A stretch of 64,000 bases of DNA from G963674685 sp964591275 (GTDB lineage Bacteria > Lernaellota > Lernaellaia > JACKCT01): assembly GCA_964591275.1 (NCBI GenBank), contig CAZQAE010000023.1:1-64000 (forward strand). Reading direction: 5' to 3'. The notes beneath the pieces are model-generated. The model searched no databases. It was not told the DNA's origin and saw only the letters and a list, made by a program, of their open reading frames with translations. Below, in pieces: positions 15,736-24,574 of the stretch (position 1 is the first letter of the stretch; every line of letters begins with the position of its first letter). The position numbers and the translations under genes are program-made.

Positions 15736-18700
15736 ATGCGAACGCCGGTAATTTTTTGGACTTTGCTTTTGGCTTGCCTGCTTTCTTTTTCTATTTCGTG
15801 CGGCGGAGGCGGAGACGACGATGATTCCGATGATGACGATGCTGGGGAAAGCGAATACGGGGCCTGCTGCGTCGATGGCGCCTGCTCAGTGACAACATAC
15901 GCTGATTGTTCCGGTTCCTGGCAGGGACCGGGCACGAATTGCGATCCTAATCCGTGCGTTGACGACGACGTGGATGATGACGTTGACGACGATGTTGATG
16001 ACGACGCGGATGATGACGTTGACGACGATGTTGATGACGACGCGGATGATGATACGGACGACGACACAGACGATGATGCGGACGATGACGTAGATGATGA
16101 TGACACAACGGAGCCGACAACAACGACGACTGTCGAACCAACGACCACAACGACGCAGGAGCCGACCACGACGACCACGGTTGCACCGACGACAACAACG
16201 ACGCAGGAGCCAACCACGACGACCACGGTTGCGCCAACAACCACAACGACGCAGGAGCCGACCACGACGACCACGGTTGAGCCAACAACCACAACAACCA
16301 CGCAGGAACCGACCACAACGACAATTGTCACAACAACTTCGACAACAACCACGACAGGGAATCCCGACGCCGAGGAAGTTATCGTGCCTGCAGGTACTTT
16401 TTGGATGGGTTGCGAACCGGACGACTCTGAATGTGAATTAAATCCGAACGAACATCCTCGACACGAAGTAGAAATGTCGGAATACTACATTGACGTGTTT
16501 GAAGTAACCAATGAGAAATACGCCCAATACATGAACCTGCATAATCCTTTGAATGATTGCTATGACTACACATGTGTGGAATCGTCTCATAAGGCCAGTA
16601 GCAAAGGGATATATGAGGAAAGCGGAGTCTGGATGGTTGACGAAAGATATGAGTCTCGTCCTGTAGTTGGCGTAACATGGTATGGTGCGTTAGCGTATTG
16701 CGAAGCACAGGATAAGTCTTTGCCGACAGAAGCGCAATGGGAAAAAGCGGCAAAAGGTGGAGATGAGCATTACATCTATCCCTGGGGTAATACATGGAAC
16801 TATTATTCGACTAACTGGGCCAATCAGATGGACGAATATGAAAGAATTTCAGAGTTGCCGAAGACAACTCCAGTGGGTTATTTTAATGGCGACATTTATG
16901 ATGAAGGTACTATGTGGGAATACCAAACCATGGATGGACGCAGTCCTTACGGAGCACATGACATGCTCGGCAATGTTGACGAATGGGTCTATGATAGCTA
17001 TCAAGCTGATTACTATTCTCAAACGCCCGCTGGAGGTTGGGTAGATCCTGTTGGCCCGGATGAAGTCAACCGCAAGGTATTTAAGGGAGGTAACTGGAAT
17101 AATTCAAATCCAAGCTGGGAACAGAGAAACAGCCTTAGAGAAAATGAGCTTTCTTTTGATTCCAATGGTAGAATCGGTTTTCGATGTGCATTTGCCTCAC
17201 CAACGACTACTTCCACAACAACGACTACGATTGCACCAACAACGACAACCACGGTTGCACCGACGACCACAACCACGCAGGAACCGACCACGACAACCAC
17301 GGTTGCGCCAACAACCACAACGACGCAGGATCCAACCACGACGACCACGGTTGCGCCAACAACCACAACGACGCAGAATCCGACCACAACAACTATCGAG
17401 ACTACAACGACGACGGTTGCGCCGACCACGACCACGACGACCACGTCCACAACGACAACAACGGCGTGTCCGGGATGTTACATTGGAGAGACTTGTTTGG
17501 CGGAAGATGAGGTTAATCCCGACAATATCTGCGAAATATGCAAACCCGATCAGGATCGCTTCGACTGGTCCTCAAACGACGGCGAATTGTGTGACGATGA
17601 AGAATTCTGCAACGGAACGGATGCCTGCCTGGAGCGCACTTGTTCCGATCATTCAGGCGACCCCTGCCCGGATGATGGCTTATGGTGCACCGGTGTGGAA
17701 GGCTGCAACGACATTCTTGAAGAATGTGAGCAGCTCAACATCCCGGAATGTCCTGATGACAACCTGTTCTGTACCGGAAATGAATTCTGCGACGAGGTAA
17801 ATGATCTGTGCGACAGCGAAGGCGATCCATGCGAAGATGGAACGATTTGCGATGAAGAGAACAATGTTTGCGTGACGACAACGACGACGACAAGCACATC
17901 CACTTCGACAACGACAACCGTTGAAACTACAACAACCACGACCCAGGAACCAACCACGACGACTACAGTAGAACCGACCACAACAACCACGACAGGGAAT
18001 CCCGACGACGAGGAGGTTTCCGTGCCCGAGGGCGCATTCCAGATGGGTTGCGAGCCGGAGGATGAAAATTGCTCAAATAATGAATCGCCCCGCCACGAGG
18101 TCTGGTTGTCCGCGTATTCCATCGATACATACGAAGTGACCAACGAAAGTTACGCGGAGTTTCTGACTTGGCACGGCAACGTCTGCGAGGGGTACGGGTG
18201 CGTGGGTGCGGATTCTTCTTCTCTGCGCCTCAGCGAATCCGACGGCGTCTGGTCAGTCGATTCCGGTTATGAAGATCATCCTCTGGTAGAAGTGACTTGG
18301 TACGGCGCAAGGGCTTATTGCGAGTCGCAAGGCAAGCGTTTGCCGACGGAAGCCGAGTGGGAAAAGGCCGCCAAGGGCGCTGCGGAACACTACATCTACC
18401 CTTGGGGCGACACGATGATCACCAATGCCGCAAATTACAGGGACTCCGGCGACCCCTACGATAATGATACGACGCCGGTTGGATACTTCGACGGCAGCGA
18501 CCACGGCGGCGCGTATCAGACAACTGATGGACGCAGTCCTTATGGCGCGCACGATATGGCTGGCAATGTGTGGGAATGGGTGAACGACTGGTACTCGTCA
18601 ACCTACTATTCCACCAGCCCATCAACCGATCCTCCGGGACCGGTTTCCGGTGGGTACCGTGTTTTGCGCGGCGGTTGCCGGGGCTATGGTTTCATGTACC

Positions 18701-18777
18701 TGCGTGCGTCGGACCGGGCCTCGGGCGTCCCTCGCAACACGTACGGCTACTACGGGTTCCGTTGTTCCCGGGACTGA
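15736..18777 (+). CDS. Lipoprotein with two FGE-sulfatase-like domains and Asp/Thr-rich linkers
   Basis: 1013 residues. Lipobox SISCGG (Cys22); a short Cys-rich piece; Asp-rich spacer (about 75-123); Thr-rich linker of TTTTTVAP/QEP units (124-212); FGE-sulfatase domain 1 (about 215-483); a second Thr-rich linker; a Cys-rich segment of CxDDxxFCTGxExC units (about 578-715); a third linker; FGE-sulfatase domain 2 (about 760-1013). Both FGE domains keep MGCEP, EVTNE, LPTEAEWEKAAKG and the GFRC end, but the cysteine pair that makes formylglycine in true FGE is absent (domain 1 has GGNWNNS, domain 2 one lone Cys). It is thus likely a C-type-lectin-fold binding protein on the cell surface. It lies between the two att-like repeats. 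Confidence 0.85.
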   Translation: MRTPVIFWTLLLACLLSFSISCGGGGDDDDSDDDDAGESEYGACCVDGACSVTTYADCSGSWQGPGTNCDPNPCVDDDVDDDVDDDVDDDADDDVDDDVDDDADDDTDDDTDDDADDDVDDDDTTEPTTTTTVEPTTTTTQEPTTTTTVAPTTTTTQEPTTTTTVAPTTTTTQEPTTTTTVEPTTTTTTQEPTTTTIVTTTSTTTTTGNPDAEEVIVPAGTFWMGCEPDDSECELNPNEHPRHEVEMSEYYIDVFEVTNEKYAQYMNLHNPLNDCYDYTCVESSHKASSKGIYEESGVWMVDERYESRPVVGVTWYGALAYCEAQDKSLPTEAQWEKAAKGGDEHYIYPWGNTWNYYSTNWANQMDEYERISELPKTTPVGYFNGDIYDEGTMWEYQTMDGRSPYGAHDMLGNVDEWVYDSYQADYYSQTPAGGWVDPVGPDEVNRKVFKGGNWNNSNPSWEQRNSLRENELSFDSNGRIGFRCAFASPTTTSTTTTTIAPTTTTTVAPTTTTTQEPTTTTTVAPTTTTTQDPTTTTTVAPTTTTTQNPTTTTIETTTTTVAPTTTTTTTSTTTTTACPGCYIGETCLAEDEVNPDNICEICKPDQDRFDWSSNDGELCDDEEFCNGTDACLERTCSDHSGDPCPDDGLWCTGVEGCNDILEECEQLNIPECPDDNLFCTGNEFCDEVNDLCDSEGDPCEDGTICDEENNVCVTTTTTTSTSTSTTTTVETTTTTTQEPTTTTTVEPTTTTTTGNPDDEEVSVPEGAFQMGCEPEDENCSNNESPRHEVWLSAYSIDTYEVTNESYAEFLTWHGNVCEGYGCVGADSSSLRLSESDGVWSVDSGYEDHPLVEVTWYGARAYCESQGKRLPTEAEWEKAAKGAAEHYIYPWGDTMITNAANYRDSGDPYDNDTTPVGYFDGSDHGGAYQTTDGRSPYGAHDMAGNVWEWVNDWYSSTYYSTSPSTDPPGPVSGGYRVLRGGCRGYGFMYLRASDRASGVPRNTYGYYGFRCSRD
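15955..16355 (+). repeat. In-gene GATGAC-type and ACAACC-type codon arrays
   Basis: Hexamer arrays encoding DDDV/DDDA (about 15955-16105), then arrays encoding the Thr-rich TTTTTVAPTTTTTQEP unit (about 16106-16355). Similar Thr arrays recur at 17209-17463 and 17875-17996. Such arrays are prone to slippage and recombination. Confidence 0.8.
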
Positions 18778-18860
18778 TTTACCCTTGAGCTCTTTTACCC
18801 TTTGAAAGGGGTTTCCAAAGGGGTATCCCCTTTGGTGGGACTTGGGGCGAAGATGAGAAT

Positions 18861-18932
18861 CTTCATTTCAAGGGCGATGCCCGCCCCTACGGCGCAGCCT
18901 GGGACATTGGCGCTGATGAATGGACGCCGTGA
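18861..18932 (+). pseudogene. 3' remnant of a beta-helix lipoprotein gene
   Basis: One frame reads FKGDARPYGAAWDIGADEW and then TP and stop, nearly identical to the C-terminus of the lipoprotein encoded at 892-2259. Nothing of the rest of such a gene is found upstream, so this is the tail of a lost paralogue. Confidence 0.65.
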
Positions 18933-19094
18933 TGGGTTTCTTTTTGCAGTTTGTCAATTGACAGATTTTCGGCGAATTTTCGTGCATTGAAACAAATTTT
19001 CCGGCACTGAAAACAACTTTGAAAGCGCCGTAAGTGATTGAAATAGTGGCAATGTGGCGTAATACCAGAGTTTTTCTCATTTCATCGATTCGCT

Positions 19095-19117
19095 TTCGAA
19101 CCCCGTCGCCCGCTAAA
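19095..19117 (+). repeat. att-like direct repeat, copy 2
   Basis: The same 23 bp as 15233-15255. With copy 1 it brackets a 3.9-kb segment holding the integrase remnant and the double-FGE lipoprotein gene. Again there is no complete tRNA around it. Confidence 0.6.
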
Positions 19118-19209
19118 GCGAAAAGGCCGGTAACTACTGAAAGTTGCTGGCTTTTTCTTATTTTGCCCTTCGGAAACCTGTTGGTTTGCAACGAGTTTTC
19201 TACTAAAGT

Positions 19210-19728
19210 CGGCGATACTGACTCGCCGCCGCGATCACCGTCGAGTTGCGGCATTATATTCCGCAGGTCCGTCGCGTCATCGATCAGGCCGAACGCCGCG
19301 TACTCAAGGGTGAGACCCTCCCGCCCGCGGAGAAGCTCGTCTCCATCTTCGAGCCGCATACCGACATTATCGTCAAGGATCGGCGGGATACATACTTCGA
19401 ACACAAGGTCGTGCTCACCGGCGGCGCTTCGGATCTGCTCACCGATCTCGTTGTCGAAAAAGGCAATCCGGCGGACTCAAGTCTGGCCGAAAAGATGATC
19501 GTTCGGCAAAAAGAGATTTACGGACGTGCGCCGCGTCAGGCCGCCTTCGACGGCGGCTTTGCCTCCAAGGACAACCTGAAGGACATCAAGGCGCTCGACG
19601 TCAAAGACGTCGCCTTCCACAAGAAACGGGGACTGAAGATCGACGACATGGCGAAGAGCGCCTGAGTCTATAAGCGCCTGCACAATTTCCGCACCGGAAT
19701 CGAGGGCAAAGCTGCACGCAAAGCATGA
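19210..19728 (+). pseudogene. ISNCY-type transposase remnant
   Basis: The central and C-terminal part of a transposase. RHYIPQVRRVIDQAERRVL, then SIFEPHTDIIVKDRRDTYF, LTGGASDLLTDLV, and the region around IYGRAPRQAAFDGGFASK are hallmark segments of the ISNCY (IS1202-like) group. The N-terminal HTH half is missing. After MAKSA a TGA (19663-19665) replaces an expected Trp codon; the same frame continues with VYKRLHNFRTGIEG to a second stop at 19726. Dead by truncation and nonsense mutation. GC-rich compared with the flanks. Confidence 0.8.
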
Positions 19729-19865
19729 ATCCAATAGGGAGATGGCGCACCGGCAAGGCTCAATCAACGATTATTGCGCCTCATGCGACAACCGCATCAG
19801 CCAATCGGACTGCCCGGTCGCTCGAAAACCCCCATTACGGGACAGGAACTTATTAATTTTTTCTT

Positions 19866-19894
19866 TTCACAATTCTTTTGCTTTCGGGTATAAT
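19866..19894 (+). promoter_or_regulatory. Sigma70-like promoter of the agmatinase-like gene
   Basis: TTCACA (19866-19871), a 17-bp spacer and a perfect TATAAT (19889-19894), about 60 bp before the ATG at 19955. Confidence 0.65.
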
Positions 19895-19954
19895 TTCGAT
19901 GGCTCACGGTGAAAATTGTCTGTTGTGAATATTTCACTCGGAGGTGATTGCGTT

Positions 19955-20854
19955 ATGAGTCCAAACCCTGCTCAGTTCCTTAACCTGGAACCTGAATTCA
20001 CCAATCCAAAATTGGCCCAAACGGTTATTCTGCCCGTTCCTTACGAGGGAGGCGCCTCGCATGGAAAGGGCGCAGCGAACGGTCCGAGGGCCATTATCGA
20101 GGTTTCACGCAATATTGAACTCTACGATGAAGTCTACGGAAAAGAGATTCACACTGGCGGTATCGCAACATTAGCGCCTGTCGATACATCAGGAGATCCC
20201 CGGACAGTTATGGAAAATATCCGGGCGGAGGCGGCGAAGTGGATGAAAAACGGTAAATTCCTTATCGGTATCGGCGGAGATCATTCTGTCACCTTCGGCC
20301 TGTTTGGCGGCGTTCAAGAAGCGCATCCTGACATAGCGTGCATCCAGATCGATGCCCGCCCGGATTTGCGTAATATCTATGCGAATGATCCGCTCAGCCA
20401 TGTCTGCGTGATGTCGCGGATTCGCGAACTTAAGGCCCAGACTCTTCACCTCGGCATTCGAAGCATGAACGCCGCTGAAGCGCAGCGTATTAAAAACGAG
20501 AAAATCGAAACCGTACGAATGCAGGAGTTCTATCAGAAAAAAGTGGATATCGGAAGAATCCTGGCCACGATCGGCGAGCGGGTTTATCTCACTATTGACT
20601 TGGGTTGCCTGGATTGGTCGGTTATCCGCTCAACCGGCACGCTGGAGCCGGGAGGCTTCACCTGGCGTGAAATGCTTGAGCTTCTCGATATGATTTTCAA
20701 AGACAAGAATGTTGTGGCCTGCGACGTGATGGAACTGGCTCCAAAAGAAAACGACGTCAACTCGGCCTTCGCCGCTGCCCGGCTCGTTTTCAAGCTCATC
20801 GCCATGAAGCACAGTATCGAGCACATTGTCCGCATGGATGGCCTGGTCATTTAA
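19955..20854 (+). CDS. Agmatinase/ureohydrolase-fold protein with altered metal site
   Basis: 299 residues, typical ureohydrolase length; the start is set by GGAGGTGA seven bases before the ATG. Family landmarks are clear: PVPYEGGASHGKGAANGPRA, IGIGGDHSVT (110 is the first metal His), PLSHVCVMSRI, and GTLEPGGFTWRE. But the second motif, normally DAHxD, reads DARPD (133-137), and the third, normally DxDxxDP, reads DLGCLD (215-220). So one metal His and one metal Asp of the six dimanganese ligands are replaced by Arg135 and Gly217. Agmatine hydrolysis is therefore doubtful. It is followed 109 bp later by a GSA-type aminotransferase. Confidence 0.8.
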   Translation: MSPNPAQFLNLEPEFTNPKLAQTVILPVPYEGGASHGKGAANGPRAIIEVSRNIELYDEVYGKEIHTGGIATLAPVDTSGDPRTVMENIRAEAAKWMKNGKFLIGIGGDHSVTFGLFGGVQEAHPDIACIQIDARPDLRNIYANDPLSHVCVMSRIRELKAQTLHLGIRSMNAAEAQRIKNEKIETVRMQEFYQKKVDIGRILATIGERVYLTIDLGCLDWSVIRSTGTLEPGGFTWREMLELLDMIFKDKNVVACDVMELAPKENDVNSAFAAARLVFKLIAMKHSIEHIVRMDGLVI

Positions 20855-20963
20855 AGCGTCCGAAAAATAGCGAGGGCATCTCTTTTCACTTTGGGTCATG
20901 GCATAATTCTGTCTGTTCATGTATAGGCAAATATGGTTTGAATTGCTTTCCAGGAGTCTTCAT

Positions 20964-22211
20964 ATGTCCAATCCTTTACAACTCGACAAATCTCAGGCGC
21001 TTTACACGCAGGCCAAAAACTTGATTCCCGGCGGCATGCTGGGCATTCGTCGCCCGTATAATTTCGTGCCCGATGAATATCCCGTCTTCATCGCCTCGGG
21101 CAAAGGCGGTCGCGTGACGGACGTGGACGGCAACGAATACGTCGATATGCTTTGTTCCTACGGCCCGATCATCCTCGGGCATTGTGAAAAAGAGATCGAC
21201 GACGCGGTCATTGAGCACATCCGATCAAGCGGTTTCTGCTTTTCCCTCGTTCACGAATCCCAGAATCGCCTGGTCGAAACCCTGCGTCGCGTCATCCCAT
21301 GCTGCGAAATGGGCATCATCGTCAAAACAGGCTCGGACGCCACAACGTGCGCGGTGCGCATTTCCCGCGGATTTACGAAAAAACTCAAGGTGCTGCGTTG
21401 CGGCTATCACGGCTGGCACGACTGGTGCGTCGAAGTGAAAGGCGGCGTCCCGCCAAAACTTTACGAGGACACGCACGAGTTTCCTTACAACGATCTGGAC
21501 GCCCTGGAGGCGCTCCTGAAAGAACATTCGGGCGATGTGGCGTGCGTGATTATTACTCCCGTCGGCCATCCTTTGGCGCGGCCGGTCGAAGCGCCGAAAC
21601 CGGGTTATCTCGAAGGCGTCCGCGAACTGGCCGACCGGCACGAGTGCGTCCTCGTGTTCGACGAAATCCGCACCGGTTTCCGGGCCGCTTTGGGCGGGGC
21701 GCAGGAGCGTTACGGCGTGACGCCGGATTTGGCCACGGTGGGCAAAGCTATGGCCAACGGCTATCCCATCGCGGCGGTGGTGGGCAAATCGGATATCATG
21801 CGCATCGCCGAAAAAGAGGTCTTCATTTCCAGCACGTATTTCCCCAACAGCACCGAGACGATCGCCGCCCTCAAAACAATAGAAATCCTCGAACGTGAGA
21901 ACGTCATGGATGGCATCTGGCGACGCGGCGAGGATTTCCTGAATCGCTTGCGCGCCATCGCGGAAGGCAGCGCAACAGACGCGCATGTTTCGGGAATACC
22001 GCCAATGCCCTTCGTGACCTTCCCGTCGAAGCAAGACAAGTCCCATAAATGGCAACGAAAAACTTTTTATACAGAGTTGATCCGGCGCGGCGTCTTCATG
22101 CAGCCCTTTCACCACAGCTACATCGCCTGGCGGCATACGGATGCGGATCTTGAGCAGGTGCTGGGCGCGGCGGAAGAAGCGCTGAAAGTTGTGGCAAAAG
22201 GGCATTCGTAA
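20964..22211 (+). CDS. Class-III aminotransferase, glutamate-1-semialdehyde aminomutase-like
   Basis: 415 residues, a PLP enzyme of fold type I. Landmarks: AKNLIPGGMLGIRRPY, then GGRVTDVDGNEYVDM, GSDATTCAVRISRGFT, YHGWHDW, the PLP-ring Asp in LVFDEIRTGFR, and the Schiff-base Lys in TVGKAMANGYPIAAVVG. The start at 20964 has AGGAG seven bases upstream. It lacks HemL-specific gating features I could verify, so a role in tetrapyrrole synthesis is not certain; many such proteins act in secondary or amino-sugar metabolism. It is probably linked to the agmatinase-like gene before it. Confidence 0.85.
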   Translation: MSNPLQLDKSQALYTQAKNLIPGGMLGIRRPYNFVPDEYPVFIASGKGGRVTDVDGNEYVDMLCSYGPIILGHCEKEIDDAVIEHIRSSGFCFSLVHESQNRLVETLRRVIPCCEMGIIVKTGSDATTCAVRISRGFTKKLKVLRCGYHGWHDWCVEVKGGVPPKLYEDTHEFPYNDLDALEALLKEHSGDVACVIITPVGHPLARPVEAPKPGYLEGVRELADRHECVLVFDEIRTGFRAALGGAQERYGVTPDLATVGKAMANGYPIAAVVGKSDIMRIAEKEVFISSTYFPNSTETIAALKTIEILERENVMDGIWRRGEDFLNRLRAIAEGSATDAHVSGIPPMPFVTFPSKQDKSHKWQRKTFYTELIRRGVFMQPFHHSYIAWRHTDADLEQVLGAAEEALKVVAKGHS

Positions 22212-22380
22212 GATGGATTTGTTAGCCGACCTTAACTATTAAACACCGTCATTTTGATCATCGTTGATCCTGGTTGAAAAAAGTTGCCTTTGCCGACAAC
22301 CGCTTGGTTTTCACTTTCGAAATCCTGTGCTATGAGTTAGCGGTGTACCGAATTCAATAATTTAAATCGGGCGGGGAAAA

Positions 22381-23427
22381 ATGGCTGAGAAGATCAAACT
22401 TGGCGGGATTCTTTTAGACGCCGGCATCATTCAAGAAGATCATATCGAGAAAGCATTGGCGAAGCAGAAAGAGTTGGGCCTCCGTTTCGGCGAAGCCCTT
22501 CTGAAGCTCGGCGCCATTAAAGCCGAAGACATTGCCTGGGCTTTGTCGCAGCAACTCGATATTCCACTGATTCACGTGAGCGCCTCATCAGTTGATATCA
22601 ATGCCGTTGCCCTGGTTCCGATTGAAATCGCCAAAAAGCATACACTCGTTCCCTACCTGTTGATGGAAGACGAACTGACCATCATCATAGACGATCCTTT
22701 CAAGGAAGATGCCGTAAAGGATGTTCAAGCTGTCAGCCGTCGCAAGGTGAATCTGGCCGTTGGCATGGCCGACGAAATTCTGGCGATCCTTGATGAAGTC
22801 TATGAAATGGCTTCATCTCATTTTGCCGATTCGGCTGCGCCCGGGCAGGCTGCCAAGCCGCGGATCAACATCGACAAGATCGTCAACGAAATCATCGAAA
22901 AGCCCGTATCCATGATCGATCTCGACCAGGAAGGCATGAGCGAGGCCATCGGCGAATTGGGTCAACGCAAACCTGAAGGAATATCCACCAAGCTTTCGGA
23001 AATATTTTTTGCCGAACCCAAACTCAGGATCGCCGTTGTGAAATCTCTGGCGCGAATAGGCGACAAAGTATCCGAAAAAATCCTCATCCCCGCCGCTAAA
23101 TTCCAGGAAAACTTTACTTCCATGGGTCACATCGTCAGCGCCTACAACAGGGATTACGAACTGCGCGACGCGGCATTGAAGGGCCTTGGGAATTTGGGGA
23201 CAAAAAACGCCCGCTCAACCTTAAAATTAATGATCCGCTGCTGGGCTTTCCCCTTATTCAGAATCTTCATGTTCCCGATTTTCAAATTGGGCAAAGTCCG
23301 TCCCATGATCGATACCGCGCGCAACTCATTGGTGCGCGTTGAAATGCGCTTGAATGAAGCCAAAGTGGCAAAAGACGAAGAGACGACTGACCCGAGAATG
23401 GGCGACGACAATTCTTCCAAGGAGTGA
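22381..23427 (+). CDS. GspE/PilB N-terminal-domain protein with HEAT-like C-terminus
   Basis: 348 residues. Residues 1-140 are the type II secretion/type IV pilus ATPase N-terminal domain: LGGILLDAGIIQEDHIEKAL, then LGLRFGEALLKLG and the DIPLIHVSASSVDINAVALVP segment, but no ATPase domain follows. The second half has helical repeat character (IAVVKSLARIGDKVSEK, DAALKGLGNLGTKNARSTLK), like HEAT repeats. Ribosome site GGGCGGGGAAAA. pilT begins three bases after the stop, so they form an operon. It is probably an adaptor of the pilus motor; this is inference from context. Confidence 0.75.
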   Translation: MAEKIKLGGILLDAGIIQEDHIEKALAKQKELGLRFGEALLKLGAIKAEDIAWALSQQLDIPLIHVSASSVDINAVALVPIEIAKKHTLVPYLLMEDELTIIIDDPFKEDAVKDVQAVSRRKVNLAVGMADEILAILDEVYEMASSHFADSAAPGQAAKPRINIDKIVNEIIEKPVSMIDLDQEGMSEAIGELGQRKPEGISTKLSEIFFAEPKLRIAVVKSLARIGDKVSEKILIPAAKFQENFTSMGHIVSAYNRDYELRDAALKGLGNLGTKNARSTLKLMIRCWAFPLFRIFMFPIFKLGKVRPMIDTARNSLVRVEMRLNEAKVAKDEETTDPRMGDDNSSKE

Positions 23428-23430
23428 TTA

Positions 23431-23727
23431 ATGCCTGTTATTGACCGATATTTTAAATTCGTCACCGAAAGCAATGCGAGCGATTTGCACCTCACAACGG
23501 GTTCTCCGCCCATGGTGCGTGTTCATGGCGAGTTGAAAAGCATCAACCACCCGCCTTTCAAAAACGAAGATCTGTATAAAATCATTACAGAGATAATGAA
23601 TGATCGCGTGAGAAAGGAATTTGAGGAAAAAAACAGGCCGACTTCATATATGTCCTTGGAGACGCGGGCCGATTTCGCTGCAACGCTTTCACGCAACGCG
23701 TTGGCGTCGGGTTTGTCTCACGACTGA
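23431..23727 (+). CDS. pilT: PilT retraction ATPase, N-terminal part (frameshifted)
   Basis: 98 codons, of which the first 66 encode the PilT N-terminal PAS-like domain (ESNASDLHLTTGSPPMVRVHG). After EFEEK the frame is lost. Adding one A to the A7 run at 23627-23633 gives EEKKQADFIYVLGDAGRFRC, which then runs without interruption into the ATPase part at 23748. So this and the next entry are one gene of 23431-24527, split by a single-base indel in a homopolymer: a sequencing error, a real mutation, or a slippage site. Confidence 0.85.
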   Translation: MPVIDRYFKFVTESNASDLHLTTGSPPMVRVHGELKSINHPPFKNEDLYKIITEIMNDRVRKEFEEKNRPTSYMSLETRADFAATLSRNALASGLSHD

Positions 23728-23747
23728 TTCCGAGCAAGGTTCTGAGC

Positions 23748-24527
23748 ATGACGGACCTGAATATGCCCAAGGCCCTTTACGGATTCACCAAACTCACCAA
23801 AGGGCTCGTGGTCGTGACGGGACCCACGGGGTCGGGGAAATCGACGACCCTCGCCGCCATCATCAACGAAATCAACGAAAACCGGTGCGATCACATTCTT
23901 ACTGTCGAGGATCCGATAGAATTCGTTCACAAGAACAAAAAGGCTTTGGTGAACCAGCGGCAAATCGGCGAAAATGTCGACTCGTTCAGCGACGCGCTCC
24001 GGGCCGCCTTGCGCGAAGACCCCGACATAATCCTCGTCGGCGAGATGCGTGATCTGGAAACAATTTCCCTGGCCATCTCCGCCGCGGAAACGGGCCATCT
24101 GGTTTTCGGAACCCTGCACACCAGCAGCGCCGTGAAAACCGTGGACCGCATCATCGATGCTTTTCCCGCAGACATGCAAGAGCAGATTCGGGTGATGCTT
24201 TCTGAGTCGCTCAAAGGCGTTGTGGCGCAGGTCCTTCTTCCAACGGCGGACGGCAAAGGGCGCATAGCCGCCCTGGAAATTCTCATGTCCACCCCGGCGC
24301 TGGCGAACATCATACGCGATAAAAAGTCTTTCCAGATTCCTTCGCTGATTCAGACCAGCAAGAGTATCGGCATGCAGCTCATGGACCAGGCGCTGACGGA
24401 TCTGCTCGAAAGAAAGAAGATCCATGGCCTCGACGCCTACATGGCCGCCGTGGACAAAAAGTCTTTCGTCCGCTTCCTGACTCCACAGGAAAAAGATCAA
24501 ATCGGATTGAAGCCGGAGTTGAGCTAG
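23748..24527 (+). CDS. pilT: PilT retraction ATPase, ATPase part (frameshifted)
   Basis: The C-terminal three quarters of PilT, the hexameric cytoplasmic ATPase that depolymerises type IV pili for twitching. Walker A GPTGSGKST, Asp box TVEDPIEFVH, Walker B DIILVGEMRD, and His box TGHLVFGTLHT are intact; the C-terminal ALTDLLERKKI region is normal. The frame continues upstream of 23748 into the N-terminal part once the indel at the A7 run is corrected, so the ATG at 23748 is internal rather than a true start. Confidence 0.9.
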   Translation: MTDLNMPKALYGFTKLTKGLVVVTGPTGSGKSTTLAAIINEINENRCDHILTVEDPIEFVHKNKKALVNQRQIGENVDSFSDALRAALREDPDIILVGEMRDLETISLAISAAETGHLVFGTLHTSSAVKTVDRIIDAFPADMQEQIRVMLSESLKGVVAQVLLPTADGKGRIAALEILMSTPALANIIRDKKSFQIPSLIQTSKSIGMQLMDQALTDLLERKKIHGLDAYMAAVDKKSFVRFLTPQEKDQIGLKPELS

Positions 24528-24574
24528 CGCTGACCGTGTTTTTTCTGCCAAACATCGAAGCTTGTTTGGTTAAT

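Noticed and set aside
16106..17463. CRISPR-like regularly spaced repeats
   Set aside because: The repeats are codon arrays for Thr-rich linkers in one open frame, without unique spacers or cas genes.
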